DNA of 64,000 bases from Agrobacterium pusense (GTDB lineage Bacteria > Pseudomonadota > Alphaproteobacteria > Rhizobiales > Rhizobiaceae): contig NZ_FNBB01000003.1 in NCBI RefSeq assembly GCF_900102105.1, forward strand, positions 496,001 to 560,000, written 5' to 3'. Positions 49,655 to 57,369 of this stretch are shown in pieces. The translations under genes were made by a program, and so were the position numbers. How positions within the stretch are numbered: the stretch's first letter is position 1; the number at the start of each line of letters is the position of its first letter. The notes beneath the pieces are model-generated. The model did no database searches. It saw only the letters and a program-made list of their open reading frames with translations, and had not been told where the DNA came from.

Positions 49655-52051
49655 TCATTTCGGCGGCTGTTTGGATTGGTGTTTCAGGGCCCCTTGGAAT
49701 GCGGGGGTTCCGGCGTGGAGTGACGACGGCTCGGCGTCTGGGCCGACCTGGTCTCGCGATACAAATCGCATGGCCTGGAAAATTGTCACGGGTGGCAGAG
49801 CCCCGGTGAAGCGCTCGATATCCACCTTCGCGATCTGGCCGGTCGATGCCTGCGACAGTTTCGATGTGCCGATATCGCGGGTCAGAATATTTGGATTTCC
49901 GTGGATGCATATCGAGTTTTCGGCAGTTGGATCCTCTGGTTCGAACCAGGCGCCGGTAGCGAGCTGCATTACCCCCGGCATGATGTCTTCACTGAGAAGG
50001 GCGCCCGCCAGGCAGCTGCCGCGCTGATTAAAAAGCCTTACGACATCGCCGTCAGATATTCCACGGGCCGAGGCGTCGGCTGGATGGATACGGACGGGCT
50101 CCCTGTCCATGATCTTGGTGGAACGGCTGAAATCGCCATAGTCCAGCTGACTGTGCAGGCGTTGATATGGTTGATTGCAGACGAGATGCAGCGGATAGAG
50201 GTGCGCATCGTCTGGAGTTTCCATTCTGGGTGGATACCAGCGCGGATGACCCTTGCAGTCATCATAACCGAAACCCTCGACGGTCCCGGAAAAAATCTCG
50301 ATCTTTCCTGAGGGGGTCGCCAGCGGTTTCGTTGCGGGATTCTCAAGGAAAGCGCGCGCCGGTCCACCGTCGTCCGGCTTGACTGGAAGGGACAGTTCTC
50401 CGCGTTCCCAGAAGGTTTCAAAGTCCGGCGCCTCATGGCCCGACGCGGCAAGTGCCTGACGGGTCGTTTCGTATAGAAAGGCAAGCCATTCTCCGCTGCT
50501 GCGGTTTTCGGTGAAGGCCTCGAACCTGCCCAGTTCGCGGGCAATGCCGGCGAATATTTCGTAATCGTCGCGTGCTTCGCCGACGGGGGCGATCAGGCGC
50601 TTCATGGCGATCATCAGCGGATCGCGATCGGCGGCACCGATGTCATCACGCTCAAGCGTGGTCGTGGCGGGCAGCACGATATCGGCGTGTCTGGCGGTGG
50701 AGGTCCAGGCGGACTCGTGGACGATGATCGTTTCCGGCCGCCTGAAAGCGGCTCGCAACCGGTTGATATCCTGATGATGGTGAAATGGATTGCCGCCCGC
50801 CCAATAGACAAGCCGGATGTCAGGATAAAGAAGCGTGCGCCCGTTGTAATGGAACTCGGCGCCGGGATTGAGCAGCATATCGGAGATGCGTGCGCAGGGA
50901 ATATAGTCCGGCACAGGGTTTTTGAATTGCTGCAGCGTTGGCAGGGGAACGGCGAGCAGATTCTTGCCGATATTGCCCAACGCGCCAAGAGAATAAGAAA
51001 ATCCGCCGCCGTCCGATCCGATCTGGCCGAGCATGGCGGCAAGCACAATGCCCATCCACACCGGCTGCTCTCCGTAATCGGCCCGCTGCAGCGAATGACT
51101 GACGGTGATCAGGGTTCTCGAACCGGCCATCCTGCGCGCCAGCTTGCGTATCGTGTCCGGCGCGATGTTGCAGATTTCGGCCGCCCATTCCGGGCTTTTG
51201 TGCTGGCCGTCCTCCCTGCCGAGAAGATAGTTTTCGAACCGGTCATATCCGCCCGTATAACGCTCCAGAAACGTCCGGTCGTGCAGCCCTTCCGTAACGA
51301 GGACGTGCGCCAGCCCGAGCATCATCGCCACGTCGGTGCCCGGGATGATGGGAAGCCATTCGGCATCCGCCTCAGCGGGGAAATCGTCTGCCAGAGGGCT
51401 GATGAATGTGAAATGCGCACCGCGAGCCTTCGCGCCGGCAAGTTTTTGCCGGACCGTGTGCGTGCTGATCCCTCCGCCGTGGACATCGGCATTCTTGATC
51501 GCCATCCCGCCAAAGGCGAGCACCAGTTCGCTGCTGCGTTCGATGGCATCCCAGGTCACGCTCTTTCGGTCGAAGCTGTCATAAGGGCCCAGGACATGGG
51601 GGATTATGACCATGGCCGCACCGGAACTATAGGTGTTGACCGACCGGACATATCCGCCGAGGACATTCAAGAAGCGGTGGATCTGGCTTTGCGCGTGATG
51701 AAAGCGACCGGCACTGGACCAGCCGTAGGAGCCGCCGAACACGGCGCTTGGACCGTGACTGTCGTAGACCCGCCTCAGTTCGTCGGCGACCAGTGTCGTC
51801 GCTTCGGCCCAGCTGACCTCGACATAGTCGTCAGCGCCCCGTCGCTGTGCATGGTCGGTTTCGCGCTCAAGCCACCCCCGCCGGACAGCGGGCCGTCGGA
51901 TGCGGACGGGGCTTTCGGCGATCGCCGGAAGATTGCCCAGTAGCGGAGATGGATGGGGGTCGCCGGAGTGAGGCTTTATCTCCAGTCGCCCATTTGTGAG
52001 CCGCCCGGAGAAGGCCCCCCAGTGAGAACTGTGAGTCTTGAAGGAATTCAT
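49655..52051 (-). CDS. Molybdopterin sulfoxide reductase, BisC/TorZ-like
   Basis: 798 residues of the DMSO-reductase family without N-terminal Fe-S cysteines, the BisC/DorA type. NTYSSGAAMVIIPHVLGPYD contains the Ser expected to bind molybdenum, and VYWAGGNPFHHHQDINRLRA and VHESAWTSTARHADIVLPAT are pterin-binding landmarks. The C-terminal domain has NQPYQRLHSQLDYGDFSRST. No Tat signal is present, so like BisC it should be cytoplasmic. It probably reduces biotin or methionine sulfoxide or an imported sulfoxide, which fits the organosulfur neighbourhood. Confidence 0.9.
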   Translation of the reverse strand: MNSFKTHSSHWGAFSGRLTNGRLEIKPHSGDPHPSPLLGNLPAIAESPVRIRRPAVRRGWLERETDHAQRRGADDYVEVSWAEATTLVADELRRVYDSHGPSAVFGGSYGWSSAGRFHHAQSQIHRFLNVLGGYVRSVNTYSSGAAMVIIPHVLGPYDSFDRKSVTWDAIERSSELVLAFGGMAIKNADVHGGGISTHTVRQKLAGAKARGAHFTFISPLADDFPAEADAEWLPIIPGTDVAMMLGLAHVLVTEGLHDRTFLERYTGGYDRFENYLLGREDGQHKSPEWAAEICNIAPDTIRKLARRMAGSRTLITVSHSLQRADYGEQPVWMGIVLAAMLGQIGSDGGGFSYSLGALGNIGKNLLAVPLPTLQQFKNPVPDYIPCARISDMLLNPGAEFHYNGRTLLYPDIRLVYWAGGNPFHHHQDINRLRAAFRRPETIIVHESAWTSTARHADIVLPATTTLERDDIGAADRDPLMIAMKRLIAPVGEARDDYEIFAGIARELGRFEAFTENRSSGEWLAFLYETTRQALAASGHEAPDFETFWERGELSLPVKPDDGGPARAFLENPATKPLATPSGKIEIFSGTVEGFGYDDCKGHPRWYPPRMETPDDAHLYPLHLVCNQPYQRLHSQLDYGDFSRSTKIMDREPVRIHPADASARGISDGDVVRLFNQRGSCLAGALLSEDIMPGVMQLATGAWFEPEDPTAENSICIHGNPNILTRDIGTSKLSQASTGQIAKVDIERFTGALPPVTIFQAMRFVSRDQVGPDAEPSSLHAGTPAFQGALKHQSKQPPK

Positions 52052-52089
52052 CGTGTCGCCCCAGCGGTCGCGGATCGCAAAGTAACATT

Positions 52090-53466
52090 CTATCTCGGCA
52101 GGATTTTGCCGGGATTCATGATGCCGGCTGGATCGACTGCATGTTTGATGAGCGCCATAAGATCGACCGCGTCACCATGTTCTTCACGCAGGTAGGCGAT
52201 CTTGCCGGTGCCCACGCCATGTTCGCCGGTCGAGGTGCCGCCGACCGAGAGGGCGTATTGCACCATCTTCTTGTTGATGGCCGCCACCTCGCCGAGCTCT
52301 TCCGCATTGCCGGGATCGACCGCGAAGACGACATGATAATTGCCATCGCCGACATGGCCGAGAATGGCAGCCGGTACGCTGCAATCCTGCAGGAGCTCGC
52401 GGGTCTTCAATATGCAGTTGCTGAGCTGCGAGACCGGAACACAGACATCCGAAGACCAGCCTTTGGCGTTTGGCCTTTGCGATACGACAGCATAAAACGC
52501 GTTGTGGCGCGCTTTCCAGAGGCGATTGCGTTCTTCGGGGGCGTTGGCCCACTCGAAATCCTTGCCGCCATGGTCTTCCACAATGGCGGACACCATATCG
52601 ACCTGCTCTTGAACGCCGGCGGGCGAGCCGTGAAACTCGAAAGCCAAGGTGTCCTCGATCTTCAGCTCCAGCCCGGAATAGGCATTGACGGCCGTGATCA
52701 GGCCACGGTCCATGAGCTCCATGCGGGCGACGGGGATGCCGAGTTGCACGACCTGAATGGCCGCCGTGACTGCCTGTTCGACGCTCTCGAAAGAGCAGAG
52801 CGCCGCCGAGATGGTTTCGGGTATTCCATAGAGGCGAAGGGTTATTTCGGTGATGATCCCCAGCGTTCCTTCCGAACCCACGAACAGCCGGGTCAGGTCG
52901 TATCCGGCAGAAGACTTTCTGGCGCGACCGCCGGTTTTGATAACCTGGCCGGTCGGCAGCACCACGGTCAGGCCCAGTACGTTTTCACGCATTGTTCCGT
53001 AGCGGACGGCGTTGGTGCCGGAAGCGCGGGTTGCAGCCATGCCGCCAATCGAAGCGTTTGCGCCGGGATCGATGGGAAAGAACAGTCCCATGTCTCGCAG
53101 ATATGTGTTCAACTGCTCCCGCGTTACCCCGGCCTCGACCGTACAATCCAGATCTTCACTGCTGATACGGGTGATTTTCGACATGCGTGAAAGGTCGATC
53201 GAGACTCCGCCATTGACGGCTGTCAGATGCCCTTCCAGGGAAGTGCCGGCGCCAAAAGCGATGACGGGCACGCTTTCCGCCGCACATAGCCGCACGATCT
53301 CGGACACTTCGGAGGTGGTTTCCGCGAACGCGACCGCATCGGGAAAGGCGGCTGCGTGATGCGCCTCGCCGCGCCCGTGCTGCTCGCGCAGTGTCGGCGA
53401 CGTTGAAAGACGCTCCCCGAGGAGGTCTCGCAGGGATCGGATGAGAGAAGGAGACAGGTCAGGCAT
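52090..53466 (-). CDS. FAD-binding oxidase, GlcD/D-lactate dehydrogenase type
   Basis: 458 residues from the ATG at 53466; a TTG at 53493 would add nine. The FAD-binding type-4 domain has VIAFGAGTSLEGHLTAVNGG at ~75 and GANASIGGMAATRASGTNAV at ~140; the C-terminal FAD-oxidase domain has GHVGDGNYHVVFAVD and GTSTGEHGVGTGKIAYLREE with the conserved HGVG. Typical of cytochrome-type D-lactate or D-2-hydroxyacid dehydrogenases. It ends 38 bases before the molybdoenzyme start on the same strand, so they may be co-transcribed. The substrate is uncertain. Confidence 0.88.
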   Translation of the reverse strand: MPDLSPSLIRSLRDLLGERLSTSPTLREQHGRGEAHHAAAFPDAVAFAETTSEVSEIVRLCAAESVPVIAFGAGTSLEGHLTAVNGGVSIDLSRMSKITRISSEDLDCTVEAGVTREQLNTYLRDMGLFFPIDPGANASIGGMAATRASGTNAVRYGTMRENVLGLTVVLPTGQVIKTGGRARKSSAGYDLTRLFVGSEGTLGIITEITLRLYGIPETISAALCSFESVEQAVTAAIQVVQLGIPVARMELMDRGLITAVNAYSGLELKIEDTLAFEFHGSPAGVQEQVDMVSAIVEDHGGKDFEWANAPEERNRLWKARHNAFYAVVSQRPNAKGWSSDVCVPVSQLSNCILKTRELLQDCSVPAAILGHVGDGNYHVVFAVDPGNAEELGEVAAINKKMVQYALSVGGTSTGEHGVGTGKIAYLREEHGDAVDLMALIKHAVDPAGIMNPGKILPR

Positions 53467-53562
53467 AAAACATACCGTGTAGGCGGGTCGCAAAACGCTG
53501 CGACAGACTTACAAACCTTGAGGGCGAGGCGCGCGGCCGGCGACGCCATCTGGCAGTGAACA

Positions 53563-54165
53563 TCAGGCGGCCAGTTTTTCGCCCCTGAGATGACGCTCGA
53601 GGAACGGAAGGCTGTCCTGCCCCCAGTAGAGTTCATCCTGATAGCGATAGGTCGGAACCCCGAACACACCGGCGGCCCTGGCAGCTTCGAAGCTCGCCTT
53701 CTGCAAGACAGCAACCGCGTCGCTTTTGCCATGTTCATCGAGGGCTACAGCATCGAAGCCTGCAGCCGTCGCGATGGCCTGGCGGATGTCGGCCTTGCCG
53801 ATGTCTTCACGGCGGACCCAGAAAGCCTCCTGCAGTGCAACTGCAAGCTTCAGCCAGTCTTCACCGGTTTCGATTGCCGCCGCAACCATCAGGCCTGCCG
53901 GGGACGGATCCGAGAGCGCAGCGCGATTGTCGAAATTGAGCACTTTTCCGCGCAATGCCGCCCACCGCTTCAGATCCGTGATCCAGTAGGCGCGTCTGGC
54001 CTCCGGGCGATTTTTTGAGTAAATGCCACCGTTTTCCTCGATCAGCGGAATAAGGTGAGGGCGGATAGTGGCGCCCTGCTGTTTCGCCAGGGCAGCAAAG
54101 GGTTCAACACCTATGAAGGCCCAGGGTGAGCCGATGCTGAAGAAATAATCGATCGTCTTTGTCAT
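53563..54165 (-). CDS. DsbA-family 2-hydroxychromene-2-carboxylate isomerase-like protein
   Basis: 200 residues. Thioredoxin-like fold with an inserted helical domain: FFSIGSPWAFIGVEPFAALA at the N-terminus and FGVPTYRYQDELYWGQDSLP with the cis-Pro near the C-terminus. The redox CxxC of DsbA is replaced by SPWAF with a Ser (Ser12), as in the glutathione-dependent isomerases (kappa-GST/HCCA group). It follows the TetR gene by 12 bases, so the two are likely one unit. The physiological substrate is unknown; a glutathione-conjugating or isomerising step is expected. Confidence 0.87.
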   Translation of the reverse strand: MTKTIDYFFSIGSPWAFIGVEPFAALAKQQGATIRPHLIPLIEENGGIYSKNRPEARRAYWITDLKRWAALRGKVLNFDNRAALSDPSPAGLMVAAAIETGEDWLKLAVALQEAFWVRREDIGKADIRQAIATAAGFDAVALDEHGKSDAVAVLQKASFEAARAAGVFGVPTYRYQDELYWGQDSLPFLERHLRGEKLAA

Positions 54166-54177
54166 TGTCTGCTGCTT

Positions 54178-54750
54178 TCAGTTCGGTTGATCGGTGGAGG
54201 CGGCGGCCGTGGCGAAAACGGAGAGAGCGCAGTCACGCGCGATCAGCACCGCCTTGGGGTCGCGTCCAACCGCGACGGTCGCCAGCGCCCCTTCGTAGAG
54301 AAGTGAGAGATGGGCGGCGGCGATCTCCACTGTGCTGCCAGCCCTCGCCAGGATAGCGGCGAACAGGTCCCTGACCTTCGCCTTATGGGTACGCGCAACG
54401 AACACGACCCGCTCGGATTCGCCATGTTCGGCAACCGCGAGAGCGAAGGCGCAGCCGCGAAAATCCGGGCTGTCGGCCTTTTCGTGGAGTTGCTCGAAAA
54501 TCAGCCGGATCTGCTCCTTCGGAGCCATGTCCGCATCCACCACGTTCTGAAGCGCGTGGATCACCCGCTCATGACGCGCTTCCAGATAGGCTGCAACAAG
54601 ATGATCCTTCGAAGGGAAATGCCGGTAGAGCGTCGCCTTCGCGACATTCGCTTCCCCGATGATCCGATCGATGCCGACAGCCCGGATGCCTTCGCGATAG
54701 AAGAGCGTGCCGGCGGCGGTGAGTATATGGTCTGATATGGCTTCTCTCAT
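54178..54750 (-). CDS. TetR-family regulator
   Basis: 190 residues. HTH at ~25-47 (GIDRIIGEANVAKATLYRHF then PSKDHLVAAYLEARHERVIH). The ligand domain includes DSPDFRGCAFALAVAEHGES, a pattern seen in TetR proteins that control glutathione-related and oxidoreductase genes. It sits upstream of and in line with the DsbA-like isomerase gene, which it probably controls. The 50-base gap to the PanE-like gene contains no clear operator. Confidence 0.88.
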   Translation of the reverse strand: MREAISDHILTAAGTLFYREGIRAVGIDRIIGEANVAKATLYRHFPSKDHLVAAYLEARHERVIHALQNVVDADMAPKEQIRLIFEQLHEKADSPDFRGCAFALAVAEHGESERVVFVARTHKAKVRDLFAAILARAGSTVEIAAAHLSLLYEGALATVAVGRDPKAVLIARDCALSVFATAAASTDQPN

Positions 54751-54800
54751 TATATCGTTTCACACTGTCGTTTGATAAATCGCACTGCTTGAGCCACCGG

Positions 54801-55829
54801 TCACGAAGGGCTGGCGGGATTGGGCTGCGCCGGCCGGTCCGGGCCGGCGATGAGCGACGTGATTGCATCGAGCGGCAGCGGCTTTAAAAACCCGCCCTGT
54901 TGCGCCAGTTTGCCGGCCAGCGTCTGAACAGCGTCGTTATAGGGCGTTGGCACATTGTGAAGCCGGCCGAGCAATACGATCTCTCCGTTGAGGAAATCCA
55001 CCTCACTTGAGGCTCCGCGCCTGAAACTCTGCCACGTCGATTGCTGGCCCGGGTGAATGCCGCTGTTCGGTGCTACTCGCCAGTTCGAGATGTCTAAGGT
55101 TCGCTCGGAGGGCGAGGCGAGGGTGTAACCTGCCGCGTCGAGCACATGGCGGGCTTCATCCACCAGCGCCGCGCTGATCTTGTCGTTCAGATCGGCCGGG
55201 CCGTCGAAGAGTTCGAGGACGTTGCGAACGTTGTGAATGAGCTTTGCTGCTTTCCAGCGGCGGATATCGTCGCTTGCCTCGGCAAGATATCCCGCCCTGT
55301 TGAGGTCTGCCGTGACCTGCGTCGTCACGTCATCCTGTCCGAGCGGAAAACGCCCGACCGTCACGATGCCCAGTTGCGGCTCGCCGCCAACCACCACCTT
55401 CCCGGTTTCTGTGAACCGCGCCGGTGTCAGAATGCTTGCGCCATACACCCTGGAGAATGTTCTCAGGGCATTGGCTTCAGTCGCCAGTCCATTTTGAAAA
55501 GTCACTATAGGCAGCTGTGCAGCCGCCGGTGCCGTCGTGTTGGAGACGTTCTGCCAGGACCAGAAGGCGAGTGCGCTTATGGCATCCTGAGCCTTCACCG
55601 TGAGCAGGAGGATATCATCCCGTCTCAATTCCGGAAGATCCGTCAGGTCGAAGACCTTCAGATCGATCTGCCGCGTCTGTGCGGGTCGTTGAAAGGTGAG
55701 GCCATGCTGCCTGATATGGCTTATCTGGGCTCCCCGCCCGAAAAGTGCATAATCAATGCCGGAAAGTGCAAACTGTGCTGCAAGGCTCGCGCCCACCGCG
55801 CCGGCGCCAATGATAACATAACGTGGCAT
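54801..55829 (-). CDS. 2-Dehydropantoate 2-reductase-like protein (PanE/ApbA family)
   Basis: 342 residues. The NADP Rossmann motif is at the extreme N-terminus (YVIIGAGAVGASLAAQFALS), followed by DDILLLTVKAQDAISAL and PIVTFQNGLATEANAL, both family markers. The C-terminal helical domain has HNVRNVLELFDGP and RRGASSEVDFLNGEIVLLGR. Pantoate synthesis genes are not nearby, so it may reduce another 2-oxo acid. Repeat element copy C is 149 bases upstream of the ATG, tying it to the sulfur region's regulation. Confidence 0.87.
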   Translation of the reverse strand: MPRYVIIGAGAVGASLAAQFALSGIDYALFGRGAQISHIRQHGLTFQRPAQTRQIDLKVFDLTDLPELRRDDILLLTVKAQDAISALAFWSWQNVSNTTAPAAAQLPIVTFQNGLATEANALRTFSRVYGASILTPARFTETGKVVVGGEPQLGIVTVGRFPLGQDDVTTQVTADLNRAGYLAEASDDIRRWKAAKLIHNVRNVLELFDGPADLNDKISAALVDEARHVLDAAGYTLASPSERTLDISNWRVAPNSGIHPGQQSTWQSFRRGASSEVDFLNGEIVLLGRLHNVPTPYNDAVQTLAGKLAQQGGFLKPLPLDAITSLIAGPDRPAQPNPASPS

Positions 55830-55977
55830 CTGTCGTTTCTCGTCCTGTCTCTTAACGCTCCGGATTTACGGAGATATTGGTGTGGTGATTGGTTCGGCGG
55901 TATCGGTGGCGGTTGGGGACGGTGGCAGGATGCGTTCAGGAGCATTCTCAACGGATCGTAAGGCCTTCGAGCGGGGC

Positions 55978-56028
55978 AAAGGAAGACCGGTCATTCTATA
56001 TCTACTAATTTTATAGAAAATAAGTTCC
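55978..56028 (-). promoter_or_regulatory. Repeated regulatory element, copy C
   Basis: Plus-strand 55985-56004 reads GACCGGTCATTCTATATCTA, followed nine bases later by TAGAAAATA exactly as in copy A. The block is preceded by GGAA. TTCTAT and ATAGAA form an inverted repeat. It is located upstream of the PanE-like gene. Confidence 0.65.
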
Positions 56029-56047
56029 CGAAACCGGTGATTTCGGG
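56027..56047 (-). terminator. Likely terminator of the nitroreductase gene
   Basis: CCCGAAA and TTTCGGG form a perfect 7-bp stem with a 7-base loop, 82 bases beyond the nitroreductase stop. On the minus strand it is followed by AACTTATTTTC, a loose T-rich tail. Confidence 0.5.
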
Positions 56048-56128
56048 AGAGATTGCGCCGCCCCGGCCCGCCCCTTGTATCGCCGGGGCAAGGGCGCGCC
56101 TTCGTTATACCGTCAGCCGCAATGGAAT

Positions 56129-56971
56129 TTATTTGATAGCGAAACCGAGGCGGCGCAGCGTCCGGCTCAGTTCCGCACGGCCCTTCAGCGCGGCGGCGTT
56201 CTCCACACGCTGGGCAATGGGCCCAGTCCAGCCATTTTGGGGCAGGCCCTGTTTTTCCTGAAACACCTTTAATACCTCATCATAAGAATTGAGGTCATCG
56301 TGGGCGGGTTCCGAATAGGTTTCATGAAACAGAATGGATGATTGTGACAAGCGCGGTTTGACATCTGTTTTTACCGCCGGGTCAGGATAGCCGACCGTCA
56401 GGCCGAAGACGGCAACCGTCTCGGCAGGTAGGTTGAGTTCGCGGGCCACGTCCTCCGGCCTGTTGCGGATGCCGCCGACGTAGCAAGAGCCCAGGCCGAC
56501 TGAATCAATTGCGGCTACAGCGTTCTGCGCTGCCAATGCAGCGTCGATGGCGCCGATCAGGAAGCTTTCCAGGTAATCCAGTCCTTCACCCTCATTCCCC
56601 TGGCTTGAAGCGACCGTGCGCAACCGCTTCAGGTCGATAAGCCAGATGAGGAAAAGGGGTGCATCCTTTATATGGGCGTTGCCGCCGGTGAAACCCGCCA
56701 GTCGTGCCTTGCGCTCCTTGTCCTGCACCGCAACCACACTCCACGCCTGAAGATTGGATGATGTGGGCGCTGATTGCGCGGCGGCGACCAGAAGCTCCAG
56801 GCTGCCCTCCGGCAGAGCCTTGGGCAGATAGGCGCGGGCGGTGCGATGGTTCAGCAAGGCGTCGATGGTGTCATTCCAGAAAGGCGGAGAAAAATCGGCC
56901 TGCGTTCCATAACGGGCCTCGACGCGCTGCTGTGGGATTTCCAGTTTGGTAATCGGACTGGGCGGGGTCAT
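56129..56971 (-). CDS. NADPH-dependent nitroreductase-family flavoprotein (NfsA-like)
   Basis: 280 residues from the ATG at 56971, which has GGAG nine bases upstream; an ATG at 56986 lacks a site. FMN-binding start LLNHRTARAYLPKALPEGSL at ~40-59, SAPTSSNLQAWSVVAVQDKE, and GLGSCYVGGIRNRPEDVARE. The C-terminal extension with GWTGPIAQRVENAAALKGRA is usual for NfsA/FRP-type NADPH enzymes. It may act as an FMN reductase for the monooxygenases or in quinone/nitro-compound reduction. It is divergent from the binding-protein gene at 57370. Confidence 0.88.
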   Translation of the reverse strand: MTPPSPITKLEIPQQRVEARYGTQADFSPPFWNDTIDALLNHRTARAYLPKALPEGSLELLVAAAQSAPTSSNLQAWSVVAVQDKERKARLAGFTGGNAHIKDAPLFLIWLIDLKRLRTVASSQGNEGEGLDYLESFLIGAIDAALAAQNAVAAIDSVGLGSCYVGGIRNRPEDVARELNLPAETVAVFGLTVGYPDPAVKTDVKPRLSQSSILFHETYSEPAHDDLNSYDEVLKVFQEKQGLPQNGWTGPIAQRVENAAALKGRAELSRTLRRLGFAIK

Positions 56972-56986
56972 CGGATGAAACTCCAT

Positions 56987-57369
56987 AATTGGGGGTGGAA
57001 GGGTCGGGCTCGAATGTGCGGATCAGAAAGGTGGCAAATTCCTGTGATTTGATATGGCCGGCCGAGGCATCTGCCGAGCAATGTCCTTCTCAATCGCGAT
57101 TTTGAGATGAAACAACATTTCCACGGGAATGCTGAAACAAACGCCGGCGAGATTTCTTCGCATTCCACCATCTGCTCCGGATGCGCAACGAAGATCCCGA
57201 TGGATGGGGCAATTCAGCGCGAGTTTTGGTGCCTGCTTGCGTAAGTATTGAAATAAAATTCCGCAAGGAATGATTTCTTCGACTAGGAGGAAGAATTTTA
57301 TCCTTAGGAATGCGCTGCATTGCCCCGATGCTTTCGTCATCGAAACGACGTTTTCAAACGGGGATTTTC
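56987..57369. promoter_or_regulatory. Divergent control region with nested inverted repeats
   Basis: 383 bases, no gene. Near the plus-strand operon it holds ATTCCGCAAGGAAT (57258-57271), TTCTTC/GAAGAA arms at 57275-57295, and TATCCTTAGGAAT around 57299-57311. The TTCC/GGAA dyads resemble sites described for sulfur-limitation LysR regulators (CysB/Cbl type), but this is a weak analogy. They lie within 115 bases of the binding-protein ATG. Confidence 0.45.

Noticed and set aside
50687-51943. 418-codon plus-strand open frame
   Set aside because: Antisense to the molybdoenzyme gene, whose pterin-binding motifs are unmistakable on the minus strand.
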